Source: Pseudomonas alloputida
Lineage (GTDB): Bacteria; Pseudomonadota; Gammaproteobacteria; Pseudomonadales; Pseudomonadaceae
NCBI RefSeq assembly: GCF_021283545.2
Contig: NZ_CP128540.1
Coordinates: 6,112,501-6,176,500, forward strand
Reading direction: 5' to 3'
Length of the DNA: 64,000 bases
The notes beneath the pieces are model-generated. The model was not told the origin of the DNA and made no database searches. It saw only the letters and a program-made list of their open reading frames with translations. The position numbers and the translations under genes are program-made. Positions 1 to 9,121 of the stretch are shown one piece after another (position 1 is the first letter of the stretch; each line of letters starts with the position of its first letter).

Positions 1-286
1 TCACCCCGCCCTGTTCGTTCAGCAGCGGGCTATACAGCGCCTTGCCGGGGTCGTCGAGGCGGGCCACGTCGTTGGCCAGCAGGCGCTGCAGCCAAACTGT
101 GGCATCAGTGCCGTCGACATCGATCACGGTCATATGAGAAACATCGAAGACGCCGCAATCGCTGCGCACCTGATGGTGCTCCTCGACCTGCGAGCCATAG
201 TGCAGGGGCATGTCCCAGCCACCGAAATCGACCGTCTTGGCGCCTAGCGCCAGGTGCAGGTCATACAAAAGCGTGCGCTGTCCCAT
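1..286 (-). CDS. gcvT: Glycine cleavage system T protein, N-terminal part (cut by window edge)
   Basis: The first 95 codons are visible; the rest lies left of the window. GcvT is the aminomethyltransferase of the glycine cleavage complex: it moves the aminomethyl carbon from lipoyl-GcvH to tetrahydrofolate and releases ammonia. The start [17 protein letters not shown] and the following [17 protein letters not shown] are characteristic of the family N-terminus and its folate-binding face. The ATG at 286 is preceded by GGAGAAA. It is transcribed leftward, 127 bp after the iron permease gene, so it is probably a separate unit. I saw no glycine riboswitch fold in the short leader. Confidence 0.93.
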   Translation of the reverse strand, partial: MGQRTLLYDLHLALGAKTVDFGGWDMPLHYGSQVEEHHQVRSDCGVFDVSHMTVIDVDGTDATVWLQRLLANDVARLDDPGKALYSPLLNEQGGV

Positions 287-413
287 GGGTTTCTCCTTCC
301 GGGCGTGGCGAAGCGGCGGCGGTCGATGACGTTGGGTCGTCAGCTTTTCTTGTTACTCACACCCGCCGCGCGAATGCCGCGCATTGTAGCCGCAAGGTCG
401 CAAACTGACATCC

Positions 414-2036
414 TCAGTGACTGTGACCGGGTCGACGGGCCGAACGGCGAATCAGGCCGATGACCGGCAGCAGGCCCACCAATACCAAGGTCAGTGCCGG
501 CAGCGAGGCGCGCGCCCACTCGCCCTCGCTGGTCATCTCGAACACCCGCACGGCGAGGGTATCCCAGCCGAACGGCCGCATCAGCAACGTGGCGGGCATT
601 TCCTTAAGCACATCGACGAACACCAGCAGCGCGGCGCCAAGCGCCCCCGGCACCAGCAGCGGCAGATACACCTTGAAAAACAATCTTGCGCCGCCAACAC
701 CCAGGCTGCGCGAGGCTTCAGGGAGTGAAGGGCGGATGCGCTCCAGGCTGCTCTCCAGCGGCCCGTAGGCCACCGCGATGAAGCGCACCAGGTAGGCCAG
801 CAGCAACGCCGAGAGGCTACCTAGCAGCAGCGGCTTGCCGGCGCCGCCCAGCCAACTGGACAACGGGATGACCAGGTGGTTGTCGAGGTAACTGAAGGCC
901 AGCATGATCGATACCGCCAACACCGAACCGGGCAGGGCATACCCCAGATTGGCCAGGCCAACCCCGGCGCGGATACCGCCCGTCGGTGCCTGGCGCCGGG
1001 CAAAGGCCAGCAGCAGCGCCACGCATACCGTGACCAGCGCCGCCATGCTGCCCAGGTACAGGGTGTGCAGCACCAGGCCGATATAACGCTCATCCAGGTC
1101 ATGCCGGCCGCGTTGCCAGAACCACGCCAGCAACTGCAGCAGCGGGATGACGAAAGCGCAGGCGAACACCAGCAGGCACCAGCCACTGGCCAACAGCGCC
1201 TTGAGGCCGCGCAGGTGATACAGCGCCTGCGCGCGCGGCCGTTCGTTGCCGCTCCGGCTGGCACCGCGGGCGCGGCGCTCGCCGTACAGCACCAGCATCA
1301 CCGCCAGCAGCAGCAGACTGGCCAGCTGGGCCGCACTGGACAAGCTGAAAAAGCCGTACCAGGTCTTGTAGATGGCTGTGGTGAAGGTGTCGAAGTTGAA
1401 TACGGCCACTGCACCGAAGTCGGCCAGGGTTTCCATCAGCGCCAGGGCGATACCGGCGCCGATCGCCGGCCGAGCCATGGGTAAGGCCACCCGCCAGAAA
1501 GCCTGCAGGGGCGATAACCCAAGTACCCGCGCCGCCTCCATCAGGCCCTTGCCCTGAGCCAGGAAAGCCGTGCGCGCCAACAAGTAGACATAGGGATAGA
1601 AGACCAGCACCAGGACGGTGATTACCCCACCGGTGGAACGCACCCGAGGCAGGCGCATTGGCCCGAACACCTCGCGCAGGGCGCTTTGCACCGGGCCGGC
1701 AAAGTCCAGCAGGCCGACGAAGACGAACGCCAGCACGTAGGCCGGGATGGCGAACGGTAGCATCAGCGCCCAGTCCAGCCAGCGTCGACCGGGGAAGTCG
1801 CAGAGGCTGGTAAGCCAGGCCAGGCTGACGCCCAGCACGGTGACACCAATGCCCACGCCCACCACCAGGGTCAGGGTATTGCCGAGCAGGCGCCCCATCT
1901 GGGTGTCGAGCAGATGAGACCAGATCTGCAGGTCGATGGATTGCCAGGACAACAGCAGCACGCTCAGGGGCAGCAGCACCAAGGCGGCGATCAGGGAGAC
2001 CGGGAGGTACCAGCGGCGTTGGGGGGTGTGGGGCAA
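414..2036 (-). CDS. Ferric iron ABC transporter permease (FbpB/AfuB-like)
   Basis: A 540-residue inner-membrane protein with about twelve hydrophobic helices, arranged as two fused permease halves. Each half carries an ABC-permease EAA loop: EAARVLGLSPLQAFWRVALP near the middle of the first half and EASRSLGVGGARLFFKVYLP in the second. This two-domain layout is typical of Fe(III) importers such as FbpB/SfuB. It lies downstream of, and in line with, the substrate-binding gene at 2189-3190, separated by a REP pair. The start used is a TTG at 2036 with no strong Shine-Dalgarno, so the exact N-terminus is uncertain. No ATPase gene is adjacent in the window, so the ATPase is presumably encoded elsewhere. 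Confidence 0.88.
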   Translation of the reverse strand: MPHTPQRRWYLPVSLIAALVLLPLSVLLLSWQSIDLQIWSHLLDTQMGRLLGNTLTLVVGVGIGVTVLGVSLAWLTSLCDFPGRRWLDWALMLPFAIPAYVLAFVFVGLLDFAGPVQSALREVFGPMRLPRVRSTGGVITVLVLVFYPYVYLLARTAFLAQGKGLMEAARVLGLSPLQAFWRVALPMARPAIGAGIALALMETLADFGAVAVFNFDTFTTAIYKTWYGFFSLSSAAQLASLLLLAVMLVLYGERRARGASRSGNERPRAQALYHLRGLKALLASGWCLLVFACAFVIPLLQLLAWFWQRGRHDLDERYIGLVLHTLYLGSMAALVTVCVALLLAFARRQAPTGGIRAGVGLANLGYALPGSVLAVSIMLAFSYLDNHLVIPLSSWLGGAGKPLLLGSLSALLLAYLVRFIAVAYGPLESSLERIRPSLPEASRSLGVGGARLFFKVYLPLLVPGALGAALLVFVDVLKEMPATLLMRPFGWDTLAVRVFEMTSEGEWARASLPALTLVLVGLLPVIGLIRRSARRPGHSH

Positions 2037-2076
2037 GGCTGAAATCTCGAGTGCGATGGCGACCGCTGCGCGGTCG

Positions 2077-2150
2077 TTCGCGGGTAAACCCGCTCCTACG
2101 GGGACCGCGCAAGGCAGTGCAGATCCTGTAGGAGCGGGTTTACCCGCGAA
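2077..2150. repeat. REP palindrome pair
   Basis: Two inverted copies of the P. putida REP motif (core TTCGCGGGTAAACCCGCTCC at 2077 and its reverse complement ending at 2150) separated by about 28 bp, between the iron permease and binding-protein genes. It can fold into a long hairpin and may reduce permease expression relative to the binding protein. Confidence 0.85.
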
Positions 2151-2151
2151 A

Positions 2152-2167
2152 GGGCCCTAACGGGCCC
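2152..2167 (-). terminator. Small GC hairpin after iron-binding protein gene
   Basis: A perfect GGGCCC-TAAC-GGGCCC hairpin 22 bp past the stop of the substrate-binding gene, followed on the minus strand by TTTCG. It could be a weak terminator or transcript-stabilising stem; the T run is short. Confidence 0.4.
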
Positions 2168-2188
2168 AAAGAGGATAAAGCCTGGCGC

Positions 2189-3190
2189 TTAGTTGTAGCC
2201 AGCCCGATCCATCAGGCGAATGGCTTCAGCCTGGCGCTTGCCGGCAATTTCCACCGGAATGCTGTCGGCCTTGAAGCTGCCCCACGCCGCCACTTCCTCC
2301 GATGGTTTCACCTTCGGGTTGGCCGGGAACTCCTGGTTGATATCAGCAAACAGCTTTTGCGCTTCTTCGCCGGTCATCCATTCCACCAGTTTCTTCGCGG
2401 CTTCCGGGTGTGGCGCATGCTTGGTCAGGCCGATGCCCGACAGGTTCACGTGCACGCCACGGTCACCCTGGTTGGGCCAGAAGATCTTCACCGGCAGGTT
2501 CGGGTTCTGCTTGTGCAGACGGCCGTAGTAGTAGGTGTTGACCACGCCCACATCACATTGCCCGGCCTCGATGGCCTGGATCACCGCGTTGTCGTCGGAG
2601 AACACATCGGTGGACAGGTTGTTGACCCACCCTTTGACGATTTGCTCGGTCTTGGCCTCACCGTGGGTTTCGATCAGGGTGGCGGTCAGCGACTGGTTGT
2701 ACACCTTCTTGGCCGTGCGCAGGCACAGACGGCCTTCCCACTGTTTGTCAGCCAGGGCTTCGTAGGTGCTCAACTCCTCGGGTTTGACCCGCTCGGTGGA
2801 GTAGATGATGGTGCGGGCGCGCAGGCTCAGGCCGGTCCAGTCATGGGACGAGGCGCGGTACTGCGCCGGGATGTTCTGGTCGATGACGTCGGACTCGATC
2901 GGCTGCAGAATGCCCATCTGCTCGGCCTGCCACAGGTTGCCTGCATCGACGGTCAGCAGCAGGTCGGCCACGCCGTTATCGCCCTCGGCCTTGATGCGCT
3001 GCATCAGCGGGGCTTCCTTGTCGGTGATGAACTTGATCTTGACCCCGGTCTTGGCGGTATAGGCATCGAACACCGGCTTGATCAGCTCGTCGATGCGCGA
3101 GGAGTACACCACCACTTCGTCCGCTGCCTGGGCAGTGCCGCCGAACAGGGTCAGGGCCAAGGCGGCCAGTAGGGGCTTGCGTGGCAACAT
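2189..3190 (-). CDS. Fe(III) ABC transporter periplasmic binding protein (FbpA-like)
   Basis: A 333-residue periplasmic protein. The start is the ATG at 3190 (MLPRKPLL...), which has GAGGAG 8 nt upstream; a GTG three codons earlier lacks this spacing. Residues 1-22 form a Sec signal peptide ending in AQA, and the mature protein begins [14 protein letters not shown], typical of the ferric-binding transferrin-fold family. The conserved NTYYYG pair of tyrosines, which coordinates iron in FbpA, is present around residue 215. The permease follows downstream. A Fur-like site overlaps the promoter region, supporting regulation by iron. The role as an iron importer is inferred from family and context. 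Confidence 0.9.
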   Translation of the reverse strand: MLPRKPLLAALALTLFGGTAQAADEVVVYSSRIDELIKPVFDAYTAKTGVKIKFITDKEAPLMQRIKAEGDNGVADLLLTVDAGNLWQAEQMGILQPIESDVIDQNIPAQYRASSHDWTGLSLRARTIIYSTERVKPEELSTYEALADKQWEGRLCLRTAKKVYNQSLTATLIETHGEAKTEQIVKGWVNNLSTDVFSDDNAVIQAIEAGQCDVGVVNTYYYGRLHKQNPNLPVKIFWPNQGDRGVHVNLSGIGLTKHAPHPEAAKKLVEWMTGEEAQKLFADINQEFPANPKVKPSEEVAAWGSFKADSIPVEIAGKRQAEAIRLMDRAGYN

Positions 3191-3225
3191 TTTAAGCACT
3201 CCTCGATCGTATGAGAGGTGCGAAT

Positions 3226-3244
3226 GGTAGTGAATCCCATTTTC
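3226..3244 (-). promoter_or_regulatory. Candidate Fur box
   Basis: On the minus strand the 19 bases GAAAATGGGATTCACTACC match the Fur consensus GATAATGATAATCATTATC at roughly 13 positions. The site lies about 36 bp upstream of the iron-binding-protein start, where Fur would block the promoter. Identified by eye only. Confidence 0.45.
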
Positions 3245-3305
3245 TGGCTCACCTACCTAGGCGTTACCGGATGTTGCAAAGGACTGCTACGCAGCCCCGC
3301 CACGC

Positions 3306-4529
3306 TCAAGCCTTGGCCAGATCCGGCAGGTCACCACTCAAACCCAACGCCTGGCGCACAAACAGCGCCTTGGCCTCCGGCATCTGCTCCACCAGCTTCA
3401 ACCCGCTGTTGCGCAACCAGCGCAACGGCAGCGGATCGGCCTGGAACAACCTCTCGAAGCCCTCCATCGCCGCCATCAACGCCAGGTTGTGTGGCATACG
3501 CCGGCGCTCGTAACGGCTCAGCACCTTCACATCGGCCAGCCTCTCACCGCGCTCGCAAGCATTGACCAGCACCTCAGCCAGCACCGCCGCGTCGAGGAAG
3601 CCGAGGTTCACACCCTGCCCGGCCAGTGGGTGAATGGTGTGTGCAGCATCACCGATCAAGACCAGGCCTTCATCCACGTAGCGCTTGGCGTGTCGCTGGC
3701 GCAGCGGCACGCACACCCGTGGGTCGGCCTGAAGCACCTCGCCCAGACGCCCTTCGAAGGCCCGCTCCAGGGCCTGCAGGAAGGCCGCTTCATCCATCGC
3801 CATCAACTGCTCGGCATGCTCCGGGGTGGTCGACCAGACGATCGAGCACCAGTCCTGCTGGCCATCGCGGGTCAACGGCAGGAACGCCAGCGGACCTTCG
3901 TCAGTGAAGCGCTGCCAGGCCGTGGCCTGGTGCCCGGCGCTGCAACGCACGCTGGTGACAATGGCATGGTGCAGGTAATCCCACTCGCGGGTTTCGCAGC
4001 CGGCCAGACGCCGCACCGCCGAATTGGCACCGTCGGCAGCGATCACCAACGGTGCCCGCAGTTGCCGGCCATCCGCCAGGGTCAGCAGCCACTCATCGCC
4101 CGAGCGACGCAATTGCTCCAGCCTCGCATTGGCCAGCAGGCCGATGTCGCTGTCGTGCAGGCGCTCCAGCAGGCCGTCCTGCACCACCCGGTTCTCGACG
4201 ATATGGCCGAGCACCTGGGCATGCACACTGGCCGCCGAGAAGTGAATCTGCCCGGTGCCGCTGCCATCCCACACATGCATGTCGGAATACGGCGTGGCGC
4301 GCCGCTGGGCAATGCCGTCCCAGGCGCCAAGGCGCTCGAGGATGCGCTGGCTGGCCGCCGATAGCGCGCTGACACGCGGCTCGAACGGGGCCTGGGCATC
4401 GAAGGGTACGACCGTCAGCGGGCCACCATCGAGCAACAAAATTTGCAGGCCACTGTGGCGCAACGCCAAGGCCAGGGCGCTGCCCACCATACCGGCACCG
4501 ACAATCAACAGATCTGCGCGCATTTCCAT
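3306..4529 (-). CDS. ubiI: UbiH/UbiF/VisC-family ubiquinone biosynthesis FAD monooxygenase (UbiI/VisC-like)
   Basis: A 407-residue flavoprotein hydroxylase. It has the dinucleotide fold GAGMVG at residues 11-16 and the family signature GDAAHTIHPLAGQGVNLG from residue 293, which binds the FAD ribityl chain. These enzymes hydroxylate the ubiquinone ring. In gammaproteobacteria a UbiI/VisC-type enzyme acts at C5 and UbiH at C1. A UbiH homologue is encoded two genes upstream in the same operon (pepP, ubiH, DUF4442, this gene), the order seen in many Pseudomonas. The gene starts 3 bp after the DUF4442 stop, so translation is probably coupled. Which ring position it modifies cannot be read from sequence. 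Confidence 0.85.
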   Translation of the reverse strand: MEMRADLLIVGAGMVGSALALALRHSGLQILLLDGGPLTVVPFDAQAPFEPRVSALSAASQRILERLGAWDGIAQRRATPYSDMHVWDGSGTGQIHFSAASVHAQVLGHIVENRVVQDGLLERLHDSDIGLLANARLEQLRRSGDEWLLTLADGRQLRAPLVIAADGANSAVRRLAGCETREWDYLHHAIVTSVRCSAGHQATAWQRFTDEGPLAFLPLTRDGQQDWCSIVWSTTPEHAEQLMAMDEAAFLQALERAFEGRLGEVLQADPRVCVPLRQRHAKRYVDEGLVLIGDAAHTIHPLAGQGVNLGFLDAAVLAEVLVNACERGERLADVKVLSRYERRRMPHNLALMAAMEGFERLFQADPLPLRWLRNSGLKLVEQMPEAKALFVRQALGLSGDLPDLAKA

Positions 4530-4532
4530 GCC

Positions 4533-5015
4533 TTACGCCTGCCTCGCTTGCGGCTTGAGCCGCACGTATAGGGTTTTATCGACCCGCGCCACCAACTCGC
4601 CGGCGCCATCGCGGATATCGACCTGCAAACGCGGCAGGCATTTCTTGCCGGTGGCGGCCTGCTGGCGGATTTCGTCCAGCAGCGCATCATCGACGTGGAA
4701 TTCGGCATAAACCGGGCCTTTGCCCGGCGAGATGAAATCGATGCTGGCGGCCTTGTCCCAGACGATGTAGTCGCGCCCCAGCTGCTCGATCAGCAGCAGC
4801 ATGTAGAACGGGTCGACCATGGCATACAGGCTGCCACCGAACTGGGTACCGACGTAATTGCGGTTCCAGCGAGTCAGTTTCATCGCCACCTTGACGCTAC
4901 GCAGGTCCGGGCTGATGTGCTGCACACGGATACCGGCACCCAGGTACGGTGGGTAGAGGTTCAGCATCCAGCGCAGCATGCGCGCCCGGCGCGCCAGTTT
5001 ACGCGGGTTGCTCAT
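4533..5015 (-). CDS. DUF4442 hotdog-fold protein (thioesterase-like)
   Basis: A 160-residue protein of the PaaI/YiiD-like hotdog class. The segment MKLTRWNRNYVGTQFGGSLYAMVDPF is the typical N-x-x-GT-x-FGG-x-L-x-A-x-D/E turn and helix of hotdog thioesterases. It overlaps the ubiH stop by 4 bp (ATGA) and sits between two ubiquinone hydroxylase genes. It may act on an acyl-CoA or acyl-carrier substrate, but no specific reaction is known to me. The operon position hints at a link with membrane or quinone metabolism. Confidence 0.8.
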   Translation of the reverse strand: MSNPRKLARRARMLRWMLNLYPPYLGAGIRVQHISPDLRSVKVAMKLTRWNRNYVGTQFGGSLYAMVDPFYMLLLIEQLGRDYIVWDKAASIDFISPGKGPVYAEFHVDDALLDEIRQQAATGKKCLPRLQVDIRDGAGELVARVDKTLYVRLKPQARQA

Positions 5016-6211
5016 GCCTGGCCCCGCGGATCAGGGCGGGTGCCCAGGCCCATCGCCTGGCGGGCGAACCAGCTTTTTGCCGGTGGCAACAGGTCGAGCC
5101 CGAGCAGGCCAAGGTTGCGTCCGGCCGTCAGCAACGGCTGATTGCTGCCGAACAGGCGGGTGACCTGGTCGGAGAAGCCGATGGTCATAGCCTGGTCCAG
5201 GCGCTGGCGCTGGTGATAGGCCTGCAGCGTGGTCAGGTCGCCAGGCTGCTGTGGGCCCGCCAGCAGCGCTTCGGCCAGGGCCTGCACATCACGCAACGAC
5301 AGATTGAAACCCTGGCCCGCGATGGGGTGCAGGCTGTGTGCTGCGTTGCCCAGCACCACCAGGTGCGGCCGCACCTGCTCCTGGGCCTCGATCAAGGACA
5401 GCGGGTAGAGGTGCCGTGCGCCAACTTGGCGCAGCGCGCCCAGGCGGTAGCCGAACACGCCCTGCAGTTCGCGCAGGAAGCTACGCTCGTCGATGTCGGC
5501 CAGGCGCCGCGCATCCATGCCCTGACGGGTCCACACCAGTGCGCAGCGGTTTTCCGGCAACGGCAGCAAGGCCATGGGGCCCTCTTCGGTGAAGCGCTCG
5601 AAAGCCTGGCCGCCGTGGGCCTCACCCGGGGTAATGTTGGCGATCAACGCGCTCTGCTGGTAAGGCGTGTGGCGTACATGGATACCCAACTGCTCGCGCA
5701 GGCCAGAGCGGCCACCATCGGCCAGTACCGCCAGGTCACATTCCAGCTGGGTGTCGTCGTTCAGCCGCAGGCGGTAACCGCGTTCGATGGCCTGCATCGA
5801 GGTCACTTCGGCCGGGCAGCGCCAGCTCACCACCTCGCTGTCCAACCCTTGCCACAGGCACTGGCCGAGCCAGGCGTTTTCCACCACGTAACCCAGCGCC
5901 GGCACGCCCTCTTCCAGGGCATCCAGGCGGGTGGCGCCAAAACGACCACGGTCGGACACGTGAATCTGGCGAATAGGCTCGGCGCGGCGGCCGATGGCCT
6001 GCCACAGGCCCAGTTGCTGATAAATCTGCTGGGTGCCGAATGACAATGCCGAAGAGCGCGCATCATAGCTGGGCTGGTAGCTGTCACCGGGGGCGAACGG
6101 CTCGATCAGCAGGATCTTCCAGCCGCGCGCCCTGGCGCCGGCCTGCAGGGCCAACGCCAGGCTTGCGCCAACCAGGCCACCGCCGATGATCGCCAGGTTT
6201 ACCCGGCTCAT
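5012..6211 (-). CDS. ubiH: 2-octaprenyl-6-methoxyphenol hydroxylase
   Basis: A 399-residue FAD monooxygenase of ubiquinone biosynthesis. It has GGGLVG at residues 10-15 and, near residue 295, GNAAHSLHPIAGQGFNLSLRD. The asparagine in place of the usual aspartate (GNAA rather than GDAA) is also found in E. coli UbiH as I recall, which supports this assignment over UbiI for this copy. The pepP-ubiH pair with a 4-bp overlap is the classical arrangement. It acts at the inner membrane on the polyprenyl quinone precursor. Confidence 0.88.
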   Translation of the reverse strand: MSRVNLAIIGGGLVGASLALALQAGARARGWKILLIEPFAPGDSYQPSYDARSSALSFGTQQIYQQLGLWQAIGRRAEPIRQIHVSDRGRFGATRLDALEEGVPALGYVVENAWLGQCLWQGLDSEVVSWRCPAEVTSMQAIERGYRLRLNDDTQLECDLAVLADGGRSGLREQLGIHVRHTPYQQSALIANITPGEAHGGQAFERFTEEGPMALLPLPENRCALVWTRQGMDARRLADIDERSFLRELQGVFGYRLGALRQVGARHLYPLSLIEAQEQVRPHLVVLGNAAHSLHPIAGQGFNLSLRDVQALAEALLAGPQQPGDLTTLQAYHQRQRLDQAMTIGFSDQVTRLFGSNQPLLTAGRNLGLLGLDLLPPAKSWFARQAMGLGTRPDPRGQA

Positions 6212-7542
6212 GCCACGGCCTTGCGGGCAGCCTGCATCAGCGCCTCGATCACGGCGACCGTACGCGGCACGCCCGAAGTCAGGATTTCACAACCTTGCCT
6301 GGTCACTACCACGTCGTCCTCGATCCTTACCCCAATGCCGCGCCACTTTTTGGCCACGGCCTGATTGTCGGCGCCAATGTAGATACCCGGCTCCACGGTC
6401 AGCGCCATGCCGGGTTCCAGTACCCGCCACTCGCCGCCCACCTTGTACTCGCCCACGTCGTGCACATCCATGCCCAGCCAGTGCCCGGCGCGGTGCATGT
6501 AGAAGGCGCGATAGGCTTCGCTTTCGATCAGCGCCTGCACATCACCTTCGAGCAAGCCCAGCTCCACCAGGCCCGCGGTGATGACCCGCACGGTCGCCTC
6601 ATGGGCGTGGTTCCAGTGCTTGCCGGGGGCTATTTCGGCAAACGCCGCCGCCTGTGCCTTTAGCACCAGCTCGTAGATGGCCTTCTGCTCGGGCGAAAAC
6701 CGCCCACTGACCGGGAAGGTGCGGGTGATGTCGCTGGCATAGCAGTCGATTTCGCAGCCAGCGTCGATCAGCACCAGGTCGCCATCCTTGAGCGGCGCAT
6801 CGTTCTGTTGATAGTGCAGGATGCAGCCATTGCGCCCGGCCGCAACGATCGAGCCATAGGCCGGCATTCTCGCCCCGCCCTTGCGGAATTCGTAGTCCAG
6901 CTCGGCTTCCAGGCTGTACTCGTGCAGCCCGGCGCGGCAGGCCTGCATGGCCCGCACATGGGCCCGCGCAGAAATGTCCGCGGCAGCACGCATCACCTTC
7001 ACTTCCGCCGCCGATTTATACAGGCGCATATCGTGCAGCAGATGATCCAGCGCAACGAACTCGTTCGGTGGCTGGGCGCCCAGGCGTGCCTTGGAGCGGA
7101 TCACGTTGATCCAGTCCATCAGCCGGCGGTCGAACTCCGGGTTGCTGCCCATGGCGCTGTAGACACGCTCGCGGCCTTCGATCAGGCCAGGCAGGATCTC
7201 GTCGATATCCGTGATGGGGAAGGCATCGTCGGCGCCGAAATCACGCACCGCCCCTTCCTGGCCGGCCCGCAGGCCGTCCCACAGCTCGCGCTCAGGGTTG
7301 CGTTCACGGCAGAACAGCACGTACTCGCCATGCTCGCGCCCTGGAATCAACGCAATCACCGCCTCGGGCTCCGGGAAGCCGCTGAGGTACTGGAAATCGC
7401 TGTCCTGGCGGTACACGTGCTCGACGTCGCGGTTGCGGATGGCAACCGCAGCGGCGGGCAGAATGGCGATGCTGTTGGGGACCATCTGCGCCATCAGCGC
7501 CTTGCGCCGACGGGCATACTCGGCCTTGGGAATGTGGCTCAT
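6208..7542 (-). CDS. pepP: Xaa-Pro aminopeptidase P
   Basis: A 444-residue cytosolic metallopeptidase that removes an N-terminal residue preceding proline. The N-terminal aminopeptidase-P domain (about 1-170) precedes the pita-bread catalytic domain. Visible metal and catalytic elements are the LIDAGCEIDCYASDITRTFP segment (two aspartate ligands), HRAGHWLGMDVHD (histidines), LTVEPGIYIG (glutamate) and GIGVRIEDDVVV (glutamate). It is the promoter-proximal enzyme gene of the ubi operon and lies 21 bp downstream of the UPF0149 gene. Length matches E. coli PepP. Confidence 0.95.
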   Translation of the reverse strand: MSHIPKAEYARRRKALMAQMVPNSIAILPAAAVAIRNRDVEHVYRQDSDFQYLSGFPEPEAVIALIPGREHGEYVLFCRERNPERELWDGLRAGQEGAVRDFGADDAFPITDIDEILPGLIEGRERVYSAMGSNPEFDRRLMDWINVIRSKARLGAQPPNEFVALDHLLHDMRLYKSAAEVKVMRAAADISARAHVRAMQACRAGLHEYSLEAELDYEFRKGGARMPAYGSIVAAGRNGCILHYQQNDAPLKDGDLVLIDAGCEIDCYASDITRTFPVSGRFSPEQKAIYELVLKAQAAAFAEIAPGKHWNHAHEATVRVITAGLVELGLLEGDVQALIESEAYRAFYMHRAGHWLGMDVHDVGEYKVGGEWRVLEPGMALTVEPGIYIGADNQAVAKKWRGIGVRIEDDVVVTRQGCEILTSGVPRTVAVIEALMQAARKAVA

Positions 7543-7563
7543 GGGCAGACTACCCTTGGTTGA

Positions 7564-8118
7564 TCAGTGCAGCGAGGGCTTGGGCGCGGGTGCGGCCGGC
7601 TTGGCCAGTTCGGAGAACAGCAGCAGGGGCGCCACGCGCAGGTATTCCATGACTTCCATGTAGTCGCTCTCGCCGTCTTCGGACTCTTCGAGCGCTTCCT
7701 GGACCTGCGAAATGGCCACCAGGTCCTGCAGCACTTCCTTGGCCTCGTCGGACAAGTCCTTCCCGCCAGCGTTCAGGCCGAAACCGGTCACGAAGCCTTG
7801 GCACCACTGGCCCAGCGCGGTGGCGCGGTCGCTCAGTGCAGCATCATCGGTAGGCAGCAGCAGGACGATCGCCATGTCGTCGCTGGTCAGCTCGCCCTTG
7901 ACCATTTCCTGCAAGCCGACCAAGGCATTGCGGACACTGTCACCAGGCTCGATTTCCAGCAGTTGGGCGGCATCGGCCAACCAGGCATCGGCATCGAAGC
8001 CGGCGCCGGCGCAGCTGCGGCCAATCAGCAGGCCGTGCAGTTCGGCCGGGGTGACAGGATGGCCATTGCTCGAGAGCAGCATGGCGAAAGCGTTGTAGGG
8101 CGATTGAGTATTGGGCAT
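7564..8118 (-). CDS. UPF0149 (YgfB/YecA-type) family protein
   Basis: A 184-residue acidic protein. [21 protein letters not shown] near residue 25 and the [15 protein letters not shown] region near residue 100 are the hallmarks of the UPF0149 family. The E. coli homologue ygfB also lies directly upstream of pepP. In P. aeruginosa YgfB has been reported to dampen ampDh3 expression and so affect beta-lactam resistance; whether that applies here is unknown. It heads the leftward operon with pepP/ubiH and is divergent from the zapA unit. Confidence 0.88.
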   Translation of the reverse strand: MPNTQSPYNAFAMLLSSNGHPVTPAELHGLLIGRSCAGAGFDADAWLADAAQLLEIEPGDSVRNALVGLQEMVKGELTSDDMAIVLLLPTDDAALSDRATALGQWCQGFVTGFGLNAGGKDLSDEAKEVLQDLVAISQVQEALEESEDGESDYMEVMEYLRVAPLLLFSELAKPAAPAPKPSLH

Positions 8119-8263
8119 GGGCAGCTAGGCGCCAGACGGCGCAATGTCTAGAATGAAGACCTTGTATCCTAGCACCGGCAGGCGCGCCAAGACCATCGGC
8201 ACTGGCCGTTGCCGCCCAGGGAGAGGCATCATCGCCAGGTGAGTCAACGACGGAGCGAATCGA

Positions 8264-8482
8264 GTGCAACCCACGCAAGAGAACGACCTGCAGGCACTGA
8301 TGAGCCGATTCGAGTTGCTGATCGAACGCGTCGAGCAACTAAAACGGCAAAATGCACTCCTAGTAGCTCAGGAAAAATCCTGGCGCGAAGAGCGCGCCCA
8401 CCTCATCGAAAAGAACGAGATCGCCAAGCGCAAAGTCGAGTCGATGATTTTACGCCTCAAGGCTCTGGAGCAAGACTCATGA
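8264..8482 (+). CDS. TIGR02449-type short coiled-coil protein (ZapB-like)
   Basis: A 72-residue protein that is almost entirely heptad-patterned helix (LIERVEQLKRQNALLVAQEK). It starts at a GTG. Its stop overlaps the zapA start by 4 bp (ATGA), so the two are translationally coupled. Proteins of this type sit upstream of zapA in pseudomonads and resemble the ZapB coiled coil in size. A role in Z-ring assembly is an inference from the coupling with zapA. Confidence 0.85.
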   Translation: MQPTQENDLQALMSRFELLIERVEQLKRQNALLVAQEKSWREERAHLIEKNEIAKRKVESMILRLKALEQDS

Positions 8483-8799
8483 GTTCAAGCAATAGCGTCA
8501 CCGTGCAGATCCTCGACAAGGAATACTCGATCATCTGCCCGCCGGAAGAGCGCAACAACCTGGTCAGCGCTGCGCGCTACCTGGACGGCAAGATGCGCGA
8601 GATTCGCAGCAGCGGCAAGGTGATCGGTGCCGACCGCATCGCGGTCATGGCGGCGTTGAACATTACCCACGAAATGCTGCACCGCCAGGAAGACCGCAAC
8701 GATGCGCCGGTCACCGGCACGAACCGCGAACAGGTGCGCGACCTGCTGGATCGGGTGGATAAGGCTTTGTCCGACGACACGGATACCAAAATCGGCTGA
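8479..8799 (+). CDS. zapA: Cell division protein ZapA
   Basis: A 106-residue protein starting MSSSNSVTVQILDKEYSI. The N-terminal beta-hairpin carries the conserved ILDKEY and CPPEE turns, followed by AARYLDGKMREIRSSGKVIGADRIAVMAALNI and a C-terminal helix that forms the coiled coil. ZapA crosslinks FtsZ filaments at the division site. Gene order zapA, 6S RNA, fau matches that of E. coli and other gammaproteobacteria. The ATG lies inside the stop of the upstream coiled-coil gene. Confidence 0.93.
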   Translation: MSSSNSVTVQILDKEYSIICPPEERNNLVSAARYLDGKMREIRSSGKVIGADRIAVMAALNITHEMLHRQEDRNDAPVTGTNREQVRDLLDRVDKALSDDTDTKIG

Positions 8800-8817
8800 G
8801 ATTGGTATACTGGCGCC

Positions 8818-9000
8818 ACTCCCTGGGGGATGCGCCAGTCGGTTATGTCCCTGAGCCGATACGCACAACCACGGGGGTTGCACGCTGGGGCCGGTGTGCA
8901 TGTCCGCCCGACGGAAAGCCTTAACGCCCCCTGCAATCTCCACCTTGAACTTTCGGGTTCAAGGGCTACACCGATAGCGGTCTTATCGGGGAGCCTGAAT
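8818..9000 (+). ncRNA. ssrS: 6S RNA
   Basis: An intergenic segment between zapA and fau, the conserved position of ssrS. A clear -10 box TATACT lies at 8806-8811. The transcript is predicted to start near 8818 and folds with its two ends pairing, containing the CCCUGGGGGAUGCGCCAGUC type 5' region. 6S RNA mimics an open promoter, binds sigma-70 RNA polymerase in stationary phase, and can template short product RNAs. The exact ends are estimated from the -10 box and from a downstream terminator hairpin. Confidence 0.85.
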
Positions 9001-9004
9001 TTTC

Positions 9005-9027
9005 TTGCCCGCCCCCAAGGCGGGCAA
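9005..9027 (+). terminator. Hairpin after 6S RNA
   Basis: A perfect 9-bp stem (TTGCCCGCC / GGCGGGCAA) with a CCCAA loop, followed by TTCGTTTT. It lies between 6S RNA and fau; partial read-through into fau would be expected, as described for the ssrS-ygfA arrangement. Confidence 0.6.
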
Positions 9028-9121
9028 TTCGTTTTGGCCGACTTTATTCAAGCTTTGTACGACGATCCACCGCGCAGGCACTGTTCGTACTAAAGCCAGC
9101 ACATCTGGGATCGCCCGTGCC

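Noticed and set aside
287..413. Possible glycine riboswitch upstream of gcvT
   Set aside because: The 127-bp leader lacks the conserved glycine-aptamer core sequence that I would look for, and is too short for a tandem aptamer.
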